Position numbers and translations under genes: made by a program. Below, one piece after another: positions 1 through 9,837 of a stretch of 64,000 nucleotides of DNA; position 1 is the first letter of the stretch; the number at the start of each line of letters is the position of its first letter. Source of the stretch: Grifola frondosa (lineage: Eukaryota > Basidiomycota > Agaricomycetes > Polyporales > Grifolaceae); NCBI GenBank assembly GCA_001683735.1, contig LUGG01000001.1:1-64000 (forward strand), read 5' to 3'. Under the pieces are notes generated by a model. It was not told the DNA's origin, did no database searches, and worked only from the letters and a program-made list of their open reading frames with translations.

Positions 1-660
1 GATTGGAGAGGTATTTAGCTGGTCACCTCCCCAAGGAACAGAATACCACCACCATATATCTGACAGGGACAGCTTGTAGAATTTCCTCTGACATAGAAAC
101 TGGACCAAATGCTCTGAAAATTGACCACGTAGTTCATGAATGCTATCATAATATATAACCCAAATTACAGACCCAATTGAAGGTGTATCTACTGGGTGAG
201 AACACAAAGGAAGACCTCTGCCACTATTTCCAGTGATAGAGAGCATTTTGAAAGAAATTGCATTGCACATATAAATACCAACCGAAATATTCTATAATTT
301 TGCACAACCAATCATGGAGATTGAATCAATATTGTTACCAGGTTTGGGAGTGTCCAGGCAGTCACAGCCATCGCAGTTGCACATATCCTGAAACAGAATT
401 GTATAAACTGATATATAATAGTTTAAAATATTATACTAGAATACATGATAATTCAAATGGTGTTAAAACATGAAGTATAAGTCCTATGTGATTTAGAAAT
501 ACTCCACAGGGTACACAGCATTCAAATTCATTCACAAATGGATTTATAATAGATTGTACATGATTTAATTAATTCCTTGGTAATTAACCCATATTTGGGT
601 TATCTGCAAATTTAACCACATATTCGAATTAACCTTCCACCCTATATTCTGGATCACCTG
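1..660. other. AT-rich sequence without a recognisable gene
   Basis: The stretch is clearly more AT-rich than the rest of the window, with many short A/T runs and stop codons in all frames. The open frames here are short and low in information. I see no motif of a protein family and no tRNA or repeat structure. It lies directly 5' of a reverse-transcriptase remnant, so it may be decayed mobile-element or subtelomeric DNA; that is inference from position. Confidence 0.5.
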
Positions 661-1545
661 ATTGCATGTCAACAGCCCCAAAACTGAGGCAGCAGTGACC
701 CTTGCAAAACGAATCGATGCTGATGTCAAAACTAGTTATAGGATATGCTTGTGTACTTGGACCCGTTTGATAAAACGCGCGTCCACCACAAGCCATACGC
801 AAAGGCACGGAATCATAAAGAACGAATACCATGGGCGTCTCACCACCCTAAAGATGTTAAGAAAGGTACTTACATCGGTGAGATGAGTCGACTAGCCGTT
901 CTGAGCAGTAAACCTGAACACTACTCGGACGCCATCGAACAGCTTAAACACCTGTACGTTGCGCGCGGCTATCCTCTCGACTTGGTGCAGAAATGGACTA
1001 GTGACAATTACTCCAAACGGTGGGTAAATAAGCACAAATCTGTGCCGAACGTTGCGGAAGCACCGTTTGTCATTAAATCTCATTTTTCACCCTCATGGTC
1101 TTTGTTCGACGTCCATAAATTGGGACAGTCTGTTGTAAACTCGTGGCTTGGCAGTATGGCGTCTTACAGGGACGTAGCCAGCAAGTGGAATGAGTTGACG
1201 GCCGATGCTCTCTTTCTGGACTCGCGGACTGCTGTAAATCCTGCCGCCCGGTCTGTTTCGACTTTGGCTGCCCAACTGGGACCTCCCGCCTCGGCGGAGA
1301 TCGTTCCTGGACGGGCTGGCCTGTCGTATATGGGCCGGATGGTAAAGGTTGGCTGGTCCAACAGTTCGGAACTTGAGCGTGTCATCGACATCGGTACGAT
1401 AGGGTTTCACAACAAAAAATGGCTAGTAAGCCGACGACGCAATTTTAATCTTGGCGATTTTGCGTCAATGTGGAAAAAGACTGTTCTCAATACTCGCTCG
1501 TTCGACAATGAATTGAACGAAGTCGACATGGACGACTGGGCATAG
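661..1545 (+). mobile_element. 5'-truncated Penelope-like reverse transcriptase C-terminus
   Basis: The longest frame runs from an ATG at 745 to a stop at 1543-1545 (266 aa), with an in-frame TAG at 739-741 just upstream. Related peptide (ADVKTSYR) continues in another frame from about 700, so the copy is broken and lacks the catalytic palm. The visible part begins with LVYLDPFDKT, followed by ERIPWASHHP, KKGTYIGEMSRL and an ARGYP block. That order matches the region just after the RT catalytic core (thumb) of Penelope-like and related retroelements. The tail contains KKWLVSRRR and SMWKKTVL, which I recall from similar basidiomycete RT ORFs. No GIY-YIG endonuclease is seen. The hammerhead ribozymes and telomere-like tracts downstream favour the endonuclease-lacking Penelope group, which is known at basidiomycete telomeres. 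Family assignment is inference; an RT remnant is fairly secure. Confidence 0.6.
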
Positions 1546-1600
1546 TACGTGCCACTTAGTGTATCAGTGGTTCATCTATGGGTTCAAACCCCACAAAACC

Positions 1601-1652
1601 TTACCTAACCGGACCTAACCGGACTTAACCGAACCCTAACCATACCTAACCC
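1601..1652. repeat. degenerate CCTAACC (telomere-like) tract
   Basis: Seven spaced copies of CTAACC or TTAACC-like words separated by GGA, GAA or CAT triplets follow the RT remnant by about 55 bases. The usual basidiomycete telomere is TTAGGG; read on the other strand these words are degenerate GGTTAG. Two further tracts, at 2350-2366 and 3181-3192, lie just after the first and second hammerhead ribozymes. Their recurrence at module ends suggests element junctions rather than chance. Confidence 0.55.
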
Positions 1653-1707
1653 TGACACTAATGCGTGCCTTAGTCGGCACGAGACTTCATAAGTCACATG
1701 ACATACT

Positions 1708-1817
1708 CACGTGATTCCTAGACCCTCTGGAAGGGTCACGTGATTAGGCCAGGTGAAGACGCCAACGCACGTGCCGCTGGCGCTTACCCAAGGGTAGGCG
1801 TCTAGCATTGTCACGTG
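1708..1817. promoter_or_regulatory. cluster of four CACGTG palindromes
   Basis: CACGTG occurs at 1708, 1737, 1768 and 1812, four copies in 110 bases. CACGTG is the E-box core bound by bHLH factors, but no gene starts nearby. The density could be regulatory for the element or compositional. No function is assigned. Confidence 0.3.
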
Positions 1818-2108
1818 GGGCGCTAGTAGCACGAGCTAATTCTCACGCTATAGGCGCTTGTCTTGACGGAGACGCCAAGATGAGTAAGCATGTTTGAGTC
1901 AGCGGGCCTTCGGCCCGCTCGGCATGACATCATTCATGTAAGAATAGACCGGCACGTTGAGCCGGTTCACACGGTACGTCATGTGTATTAAAAGCAACGA
2001 ATGAAGTTTTGCGTACTATGGGAATCGTACGATCATACGATTCCAGAGCGAATTATGATTCGCTGGTGGGTTCCGACCACCGCCGCTTTGCGGGAGTCTC
2101 GTGCGGGA

Positions 2109-2136
2109 GATCGTACCACGTTTCATCGTGCTCTGC
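2109..2136 (+). repeat. 28-bp exact repeat upstream of hammerhead 1
   Basis: This 28-base string recurs exactly at 2945-2972, upstream of the second ribozyme. In both places the string is followed within 110-130 bases by a shared ACTCCCACAGGTAT stretch and then the ribozyme. The surroundings are diverged but alignable (a GCGAATT..ATTCGCT inverted motif precedes both). The two copies define a module of roughly 300 bases with the ribozyme near its 3' end and a CCTAAC tract after it, as expected for tandem terminal repeats of a Penelope-like element. Confidence 0.7.
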
Positions 2137-2236
2137 GTCCCTCCATGGCACCACTTCCGGTTCAGTGGCGAGTCATTAGGTCCCATCAACAAGCGGCAGA
2201 AGGCCTGCCCTTAACTCCCACAGGTATATATTCTCA

Positions 2237-2307
2237 GGCAAAAGGCTGATGAGTCCAACGACGAAAGCCCCTTTGTACACTCCTCGTACAAAGGTCTTCC
2301 TTTTGCC
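2237..2307 (+). ncRNA. type I hammerhead ribozyme, copy 1
   Basis: Stem I is GGCAAAAGG (2237-2245) pairing with CCTTTTGCC (2299-2307). The core CTGATGA (2246-2252) is followed by stem II GTC-CAAC-GAC and then GAAA (2263-2266). Stem III pairs CCTTTGTAC with GTACAAAGG, capped by a 7-base loop. The predicted cleavage triplet is CTT, with scission after 2298. A-U and G-C pairs flank the site, and a small CC/T internal loop separates them from the rest of stem III. All invariant core bases are present. The open end is in stem I, so this is type I, the class reported in Penelope-like retroelements. Confidence 0.85.
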
Positions 2308-2349
2308 TTCTCTCAGCCTTCCTCGCTCGCTTCGCTTGCTCGGGCACCA

Positions 2350-2366
2350 CCTAACCTAACCTAACC
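2350..2366. repeat. CCTAA pentamer tract
   Basis: Three perfect CCTAA units follow the first ribozyme by about 40 bases and precede CCCCTATTAAT, which recurs at about 2865. It is telomere-like on the complementary strand (TTAGG). It probably marks a junction between element copies. Confidence 0.55.
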
Positions 2367-2384
2367 CCCTATTAATGCGGGCGA

Positions 2385-2655
2385 GCGGAGTAAGTAAGTA
2401 AGTAAGTATGAGAGAGCGGAGTAAGTAAGATGACGAGTGGGAGCGGAGTAAGAGTGGAGTAAGTAAGTAAGTAAGACGATAAGTAAGATGATAAGTAAGC
2501 GGAGTAAGCGAGTAAGAAAGTCGAGTAAAGCGGAGTAAGTAAGAAAGTAAGCAAAGCGGAGCGAGTAAGAAAGTAAGTAAGCGAAGACGGTAAGAAAGTG
2601 AAGTAAGCAAACGAAGATAAGAAAGTAAGTAAGCGAAGACGGTAAGCGAGTAAGT
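2385..2655. repeat. GTAA/GGAGTAAGTAAG minisatellite
   Basis: About 270 bases are built from GTAA, GCGGAGTAA, GAAAGTAAGTAA and ACGGTAAGAAAG words, with drifting unit size. On the minus strand this gives long but meaningless Leu/Thr/Tyr-rich open frames, which I do not call as genes. It sits between the first two ribozyme modules. Confidence 0.8.
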
Positions 2656-3070
2656 AAAAAAAGTCGAGGGCTGGCCAGATCTGGATCACACGTGTGGGCA
2701 ATTGCCCTTACGTGTAAATCGTTTTTGCAAAACGACGGTCAAAAATGTATGCGGTTGCGGTCGCTCTGGCACGTCACTCGTGTAAGCACGTCGCCCTGAT
2801 TTGTGACGTGCGGACCGGGAATGGTCACACCCGAGGCTGCCCTAGGTCTAACGTAATTGAATTGACCCCCTATTAATTGTAGTGCGAATTCTCATTCGCT
2901 AGTAAGTTTGGAAAGGCGCTGTGTTGCCGGTAGCTCGGACGGGTGATCGTACCACGTTTCATCGTGCTCTGCATCCCACTTGGTCCCCTATCGGGTTCCT
3001 CGGCGACCGATTACATCTTACTAACTTAGTGGCCAGCCGGCCCTAAACTCCCACAGGTATTTAAATCTCA

Positions 3071-3140
3071 GGCAAATAGGCTGATGAGTCATTCGACGAA
3101 AGCCGTCTTCGCCCCCTCAGGCAAGACACTTCCTTTTGCC
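3071..3140 (+). ncRNA. type I hammerhead ribozyme, copy 2
   Basis: Stem I is GGCAAATAGG (3071-3080), pairing with CCTTTTGCC (3132-3140) around one bulged T. The core CTGATGA (3081-3087), stem II GTC-ATTC-GAC and GAAA are intact. Stem III is GTCTT paired with AAGAC and capped by a long loop. The cleavage triplet is CTT, with scission after 3131. A two-against-one internal loop (CC/A) next to the site matches the one in copy 1, although the stem III sequence itself is completely different. Pairing is kept while sequence changes, which supports selection on structure. Confidence 0.8.
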
Positions 3141-3180
3141 TCCTCCTCAGCCCTCCTTCGCTCGCTCAGTCGGGCATCCA

Positions 3181-3192
3181 CCTAACCTAACC
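3181..3192. repeat. CCTAACCTAACC tract
   Basis: A short telomere-like tract lies 40 bases after the second ribozyme, at the same relative position as the tract after the first. It is followed directly by the third ribozyme module. Confidence 0.45.
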
Positions 3193-3331
3193 GGTTCCCA
3201 CGTACATGTGGTACCGGCCCGTCCTTATCTCCCTGCCGAAAGATAAGCTCATCGGCATCGTGAGATAAGGATAGATCTAAGAATAACATCCAATGATATT
3301 AATTCATTGGAGTCGTACCACGACTTACTAA

Positions 3332-3398
3332 GCAGACCTGATGAGCCTATAAGGCGAAACGGGCTGGGGCGATGTAAACCATCACCCCCGTTGTCTGC
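3332..3398 (+). ncRNA. type I hammerhead ribozyme, copy 3
   Basis: This is the most canonical copy. Stem I GCAGAC (3332-3337) pairs with GTCTGC (3393-3398). The core CTGATGA is at 3338-3344, stem II is GCC-TATAA-GGC and GAAA is at 3356-3359. Stem III starts with CGGG against CCG, contains GGGG/CCCC and GATG/CATC helices and has a small A-rich loop. The cleavage triplet is GTT, with scission after 3392. Its stems share no sequence with copies 1 and 2, so it represents a separate element lineage or a diverged copy. It carries TCGTACCACG just upstream, as the other two modules do. Confidence 0.88.
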
Positions 3399-3455
3399 CC
3401 TTCGTCTTGTACTCCGCCTAACAAGCACCCTCTTCTTTTGTTTGAGAAATCTACC

Positions 3456-3488
3456 CACCTAAACCTCGCTCCAATATATTCCATATCA
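3456..3488. repeat. 33-bp direct repeat (copy 1 of 2)
   Basis: The 33 bases starting CACCTAAACCTCGCTCC recur exactly at 3667-3699, 211 bases downstream. A partial third copy (CCTAAACCTCGC) lies near 3497. The intervening DNA is AT-rich without a gene. The pair could be solo repeat ends of a mobile element or a minisatellite beginning. Confidence 0.65.
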
Positions 3489-3666
3489 ACGTCATCCTAA
3501 ACCTCGCATTTACCAACGCTTATCGTGTCCAACAAATTCTTTCTTATCCTACGCTTCAACTTACTTACTCACATATCTCTCACCGTCCGACTCGTAACCA
3601 ACATTTACTCCACGCGTATCATCCACGTTAACGATCACTTTGACACGCATAACTAACGTCGACGTT

Positions 3667-3699
3667 CACCTAAACCTCGCTCCAATATATTCCATATCA
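3667..3699. repeat. 33-bp direct repeat (copy 2 of 2)
   Basis: Exact copy of 3456-3488 in the same orientation. The sequence to about 3860 is AT-rich, with no gene visible. Confidence 0.65.
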
Positions 3700-3911
3700 C
3701 CCCCCTATGTCAAAGAATATCTTTGGATGATTTCTTATCTTATCTTATCACATATTATATTTAATCATCTTTACACAACATTACAATGTAATCATAACCT
3801 TTATGTTCAAATCATTTAATCTACATTTACAACAATATCATTATGTTTCAGGTGGAAACATTGGTTAGTGGTTGTGTTGTGGCTGGGATGTGGCTGACCG
3901 CTGGGATTGCG

Positions 3912-5700
3912 TCACACCACATATTGCAAGCCTCGGTCATCGAACTCGCGCTTGTTCATCGTAGTGAGCTGGACTGAAGTGGACGGAAATTCTGCGACCG
4001 TGTATAAGAGTATTTGTACAGTAGTAGCCATGGACATGTATTGATTACTCCGTGAATTCTGTGGACACCCTGAAGTAGACATACAAAGAAAAGTGTAGTA
4101 TTTGGACTCGATGTTGAGTAGCGCCAACATAAGTTGGCCTGACGTCTGCGCAGATAGACCGGGCTCGTATTGGAGCGGGAGCGACACTTCCGAAGGTGAA
4201 ACAGAGGCGGCGAGATCGCTGTAGACGAAGGTAGTTGTTTACTGCTGATCAGTGTTTGAACTTGACCAATCAAAGCACAGGAGGCGCTATGGAGTTGCTT
4301 TACCTCTGTAGAACGACGTGAGCCAAACAAGTATTGAATGTATTCGAATGCTTACGTTCTACACTCGTTGCAAACTCCCGTACCATTCCGAGGTCTCTGC
4401 GCAAACCGACCTGAGCTTGGCTGATTTGCGGAGGTATTTTCAAATCGCCTAGTGAGTTGCGCCTGGGCACCTCGCGCTCCTTGGGCAGCTGCGTCGAACG
4501 TCCGAGCGAAGCTACTTGCTGAGGCGAAGTTGAGATCTTTGTCCTCATAGGAGATGGTGAGGGTGGAGCAATGGGCGCAGAAGGCGATGATCCCAGTGTA
4601 ACAGGAGGGGACGACCGACCGGCCGAGGAGCGAGAAGAGTGCTGGATGCGAGCGCGACAGTTCTAGCTTGCGCTTGACAGAATTACTCTTCGTATGTGTT
4701 GACTGGGCGGGGTGGAGTGAGTTCTGCGCATGGGTTTGTGGGGCTGATGGGGGCTGTAGCTGGATTGGCGGAAGGAGACTGTCGTGAAATCCGTACTACG
4801 CGCGAAGGAGGGCGAGGAGTCGTCTGGTCCTCAATAGGCTCATGCCCCCAACAATGCCACTGTACACGAATGCTGACTCTCATTCGGCGCAGAGCTTCTT
4901 GTCCGCTTGTGCTTCGCGCTACCGACAAGGCTGATACGACGCACGCCACCCATGAAACTTCTATCCCTTTGCTCTTTCTCCTTTTCGTGCTCCTTAACAG
5001 CATTTGCTGCGCGACGAACATCTGTCGAGCGACCCTCCCAAGTCCTGCTCATTCTGCTAACGTCTTCGACGCTAGCAGTCGCCGGCCGCTGCCTCGAGCT
5101 AGACCGGTTGCTCAAAGTACGAGACCCCTTGATGTGCCTTGTCCATGAGATGCATGGCGCGGACAGGAGGTCTTAAGGTCCAGCTTGAAGTAGGAGAACT
5201 CGCAACCTGCATCGACGCTGGGCGTCGCGGTGCGCCAAATAGCAGCGCAGGTGCAGGCAGTTCGTGGTCTGCCATTGAATCATCTGCATCATGAGGTTGC
5301 GAATGTCGTCCATAGCAATGTCATCGACGTGGCTGGGGCCAGTCGAAGCGCCGACGAATTCGTTGTCGCTGTAGTCCTCGCTTGCGTAGACGCCGTTACT
5401 GTTTTCTCCTCTGAGGACGGCTAAAATGATCTCAACTCCGCCGCTGAGGATTACCTGGAAAGAGTCGCCGCGAATGGGCTCCTCGATGCGGGGAAGACTA
5501 GAGCGGTCGCGCCATTCGTTGAGCTCGCGGCGAGAGCATCAGCCTGGAGTTTGAGGAGACGGAGCCTGCGGGTGGCCATGAGACGATGGCGGCGAGAGGA
5601 GTGAATGTGAGCAATGGAAGAGTTGGCGATGCTCGACTTGGAAGGACGCGGATCTGGGAAAGGTAGGGAAGGCGCGCGTCAAGGTTCTGCACGCGAGGTC
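3912..5700 (-). CDS. uncharacterised Ser-rich protein, frame broken in several places
   Basis: Several minus-strand frames line up as one protein only if frames are switched. The first recognisable block is MATRRLRLLKLQ..ADALAA followed, after a shift, by ELNEWRDRSSLPRIEEP and DSFQVILSGG. Further blocks are DDIAMDDIRN, VRRAANAVKEHEKEKEQRDR with FMGGVRRISLVGSAKHKRTR, and a downstream exon with LRRDLGMVREFATSVE. That exon is followed by a plausible intron and then KQLHSASCALIGQVQ and GQLMLALLNIESKY. Charged helical and Ser/Pro-rich segments alternate, as in regulatory proteins. I do not recognise the family; the blocks look like a conserved Agaricomycete protein. The start (around 5577) and end are uncertain. 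It may be a true pseudogene, but the shifts resemble the one-base losses seen elsewhere in the window. Confidence 0.4.
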
Positions 5701-6507
5701 AAAAAGGTTAGTGAAGAAAGAGAGAGAAGAGACGGACCAGGAAGCGACCGTTGACTCTCTCTCTGCGCTGTCTTTCTACGGCATTGTGGATAACCCTGCA
5801 TTCAGCCTAGTGTTGGCACGCCTCGGGGTTTGCGCTTGGACTGGCATATCTCGCTTGCATGCGGCGGGACGTGTGGAATCCATCATCGGACTTGCACGTA
5901 CGTCTTGACTAGATTACTTTGTCGCTGTTTCCCTCCCTCCCTTGCCACATTCCTTCCCTCTCGTGTCGCACATAATGGCATGCTCGGTCACAATGTCTCC
6001 TTTCACCGTCCGCTCTTTGCTCTCTCGTACAGGCACGATAGGAGCTGAGGGAGACCGGTAATGTGCCCACGCGTACCGTTGCCTCGCGCTCGTAACTCCC
6101 AAAAATCACACGAGATGCTGTGCGGGGTTAATGCAGAATGAGTGTCGTAAGAGCAAACGGGGAACTGGACACGGAAGACAGTAATCTCTCCAAGCGAGTG
6201 TCGCACTCGCATAATAGCAGGTCGCCCATCGATGCACCAAGAACCGTGTCACACTGGAGAGTAAGCTGTCCAGACGAAGTTAAATGCAATGCTAGGAAGT
6301 CGGCTTATGCCTCCCCACAGCAGTTGCGCTTGGTTGGGAGTGTCGACAACGTAGAATAAGATACCACGTTTAGCGCTACCTGCCACACGACGCGGTCACA
6401 TGTATGGGCGCTTGAGGAAGCTCCCTGTGGCGAAATTTCCAGCTACTTACTAGTTCGCCTCATAAATCAATTAAAAGTAAATCATTAGATTCACCAATGT
6501 CATAAGT
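5701..6507. other. intergenic region
   Basis: Open frames on both strands are short and overlap one another without family motifs. Nothing else is seen apart from a purine-rich GAGA stretch near 5715-5735, upstream of the minus-strand unknown gene. Confidence 0.5.
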
Positions 6508-8473
6508 TCAATGATCATCCGCGTTCGGTGAGCCCCACATAACCATCCTTGTCGCCCCGCTATTCCAGTCTGTGACACGTCTCTGCGTAATGAGAGACAA
6601 TGTCGACCGGTCGGTGCCCACAAAACCCATGCCAAGCGACTGCACTATTACGTCGAGGACAACCACATACCTATTTGTGCACAGGAAATACCCACCACAG
6701 AGCAACGAAGGTGACCATTAATAGAGGGAACACTGCAAAACGGACGAAGACGCACCAAGGCCGGCGTTCCCAAACCGCTGATCTGTACCCTCGCTCTTGT
6801 GGTCAATCCTTAACCAACCCTGCGCGCGTACCTCGTCCCACCACTCCTCGTCGGTTTCGTCGCTGGTCATGATCACTTGGTAGCCTCGACGCCGAGATCG
6901 CGTAGCTCCTCCTGCACCTCCCTCACGCGCCGTGCGTACACCGACAGCGGTGCGAAGCACTCCTCACGCGGGACGTTGCCGCACATCCCGGCGAAGTCCC
7001 GGCGCCTTACGTGAACTGTGATAAACTGAAGATGCCGGTCAGATTTGTATCTGAGAATGCAAACTGAGAATGATGCGACGTACGGGAGGGATGGCTGCAT
7101 CCGCAGGCACCTGCAGCGTATGTCGGACGTAACTCTTCGCGAGCTCCTCCAACTCCTGCTTCCACCTGAAGTGTCGGACGACGTGTCTCCACGCCGGACT
7201 ATAGTCCTTTTCATACTCCCATGGCTATCAACGCAATTTCTAGGTCATTTGCGAGAATGGGCAGACCAGCAAACTTCACGAACCTCAATCGCGCACATAT
7301 AATACAGAAATCATAACATACTACCTGCTCGTCTGGAAGTCTGGCCTCACCCGAGTAAGCAGGACGTGTGGGGTTCAGTTCGGGTTGTGCAAGGGCCTCC
7401 GCGCGGGTCTCTGGGAACGCAAGGCGTGCGAGCGACCAGAACGTGGAATGCGAGTCGTGTTCATAGCCGGTCATGAGCCTGACGTCCTGCGGTGCGCGCG
7501 TGTACGAGATATCTAGAATAAGGAAAACACGGATAAGTGACCTGATGCACAGGCGACGGCGGTCAACCTACGAAGGTTCAGGAGGCGCGGGGCGTAGCTC
7601 CCGCGAGGCGCATCCGCCGCGACGTTGACCACCTCCCATATGTTCCAGCACCGATTGTGTCTTGCACTCTCTGACGTTCTGCAGCCGCGAGGTCCTTCAC
7701 CTGGGACCACTCAAACGGGTGCATTCAGTGCCAAGATGAGCCGCGGAACGTCAAATATTTCAGAAAAGGGCAGAGGCTCGACGTCCGAGCCGAGGTAAGA
7801 TGTGAAAGGAGGCAGAATCGGCACGCGCGAGGTTATAAGCCCCAGATAGATGAGGTTTCCCTGAATGATGATTGGTGGTTAACATGTTTGGAATGAATGG
7901 GGGGAAATCGGGGAAAATAACTCACTAGTGTCATCACATCATTGGCTAGTCAAATATTTTGTCAGCCACCGGAAGCTTTTAACAAAACACCACGGAAATT
8001 ACGCACTGAAACCTGCAGAAAGAAACGACGTTATGTACTGGGTGTCGTTGTGCAGACTATCTAGAATTCTAGTCAACCTCGACGAAGACAGGAGCAGTCA
8101 ACAAGGACCGACCTCGAAAATGTACTGTCGCGGGGCTCGTAAAGTAGTTCTCTGGTCTCAAACGTTCAGGAAGTCTAGTTGAGACCGGAACTAGGGGTGA
8201 AACGGAGCTGGGTTGCGAGCCAAATTTGGATAAATCGACGGGTACGACTGAGTGCCGCCGCAGAGAGCCACCAGCAAAGGATATAACGACTGTCAGGCAG
8301 ATTAACACGAGGAGCGAGATACAAAGACAGCGTCGCCGCAGAGATAACTGAGACAGGTCAGATGAGAGCGAGCCAAGCCGCTCTCTCGACGATCTCTTGT
8401 GGACTGGCAGGAATGCATTCGACGTAAGACCATCCTCAGCGTTCGAGAGTTTCTCCTGCTCGCAGTCGGACAT
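6508..8473 (-). CDS. O-fucosyltransferase-like type II membrane protein
   Basis: The start at 8473 (MSDCEQEK) gives a short cytosolic tail, then a membrane segment near residues 50-70 (CISLLVLICLTVVISF), as in Golgi type II glycosyltransferases. The lumenal part holds RVPILPPFTSYLGSDVEP, EIFDVPRL, CWNIWEVV, YEHDSHSTFWSLARLAFP and the family hallmark VHVRRRDFAG with CFAPLSVYARRV, VIMTSDETDEEWWDEVRA and GFVGTDRSTLSLI. These match fungal proteins with the GDP-fucose protein O-fucosyltransferase fold; the Arg-rich block would bind the nucleotide sugar. Introns follow the fungal pattern. Frames must be corrected near 7711-7716, 7647-7652 and 6877-6880, always by restoring lost bases. The acceptor substrate is unknown. 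It is divergent from the TBC gene. Confidence 0.72.
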
Positions 8474-9837
8474 GGCGAGAGAGAGGGCTCGTACAAAGTA
8501 AAGCGGGAGTCGATCTTGAAAGAGAGGGGTCACCTTAAGAGAAATTGGGAAGAAAGGGGTGCATAGCCCGGCCACTATCCGAAACACGGTAAATCAAGAC
8601 AAATAATGGAAACGGATGCAGATGCGCGCATTAAGCCAAAGTTCAACTGGTTTGGCCACCTCCTGAAGCTTTCGAAATCTTGGGCTAGACGCCCATTTGT
8701 ACCAAGTCCGAAAACTACGGAAATTATTGTCGCGGGTGCATCAGGCTCATAAAAGTATAGAGAAAGGGACGCCACACCGAGCCACGTCCCATAGGCATAG
8801 TTGTGTGGGTTCCTTCAGACGGTAGCGGATAGCGCATCGGAAGCCCCAAAGAAGCTGTAGTAGGCGGTACAATTACATGCGGAGTTTCCTTTCCATATGG
8901 CGTGGATATCTAGACTCTTTCGCCTTTGAGACTGTACCTAGGTACGATGACAAACGTAGTCGCATGTGTATGTGAAGACCAAAGAAATCTCGCCGCATCT
9001 TCAATTTGAGATTGTCTTGTGTAACATCCCCTACAGCTGTGAGCATCAGCAAAGTAAGCATCGTTAGCCAACCCCAATTGTGTGCAGGAAGATCGCAATC
9101 ACTCACATTCTGCAGTCTATCCCTAATATTGCCCATGTCCGTTACCTCGGCGCTGATGCTGCGCGGTCCATACTGGAGGGATTCGTGGAGACCGAAACCA
9201 GGGGCAACGATTTAAGGCTAGGATCCAGCGAAAAACTCTCTAATCATTTTCTGGATCAGTATGAAAACAGAGAGACGAATCCCCAGCAAGCAAAGGACTG
9301 TCGTAGTCGATTTCCACCGCGTTAGCATCGACCGAGTCGCGCCGTCACCGCGCAGTATGCATTTCGCCCTGACGAAGCGGACCCATTTGCATGGTTTCGC
9401 GGAGAATAGGAAGTTCCTTGAACCCACAACGATTCTACTTCGTTATCAGCGCCGGGTTGTATACGAGGTCGAGGTGAGAGGAGAGACACAGCAGTGCCCG
9501 AGTTGAAGATGGATCGCTTGATGGTTCGGTTCGGGGAGGTTCGATGCGGACCGGCTTACGGACTTTGGCGGGAACGACCACTGTCGTAACTGTCGGACCA
9601 GACAAGTTGCCCTCACCTCACCCTCATCGTTGCTCAACCCCTTCCCACTGTTCGCGGTGTCGCCGTCACCACTTACACTCTTTTGTTCCCTGTCTGTCGC
9701 GTTCTACCTGCTCTTTTCCCTGGTTTCTTCGAACAATCCGTCTTCGCGGGCTAGACTTTCCCCGAGCCCTTCTTTCTCCGACTATCATCTTTCTACGCTG
9801 CGCAGTTTTACGGTGCTCCAACCTTGTTATCGCCGAA
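8474..9837. other. divergent intergenic region between the fucosyltransferase-like and TBC genes
   Basis: The region should hold both promoters. Pyrimidine-rich sequence precedes the TBC start (about 9600-9830), common in fungal promoters. Other frames here show no motif. No separate gene is supported. Confidence 0.5.

Noticed and set aside
258..473. 71-codon ORF in the AT-rich left end
   Set aside because: Low-complexity, His/Tyr/Asn-rich translation with no homology signal.
1561..1592. tRNA gene at the B-box-like sequence
   Set aside because: A- and B-box-like words are too close and no acceptor stem or anticodon arm can be drawn.
2356..2701. Overlapping 84- and 109-codon minus-strand ORFs rich in Leu, Thr and Tyr
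   Set aside because: They are translations of the GTAA-type minisatellite; the periodic composition explains the lack of stops.
6508..8473. Calling the fucosyltransferase-like gene a pseudogene
   Set aside because: Every frame break is a base loss of the same type seen in otherwise healthy genes across the window, so sequencing error is more likely.
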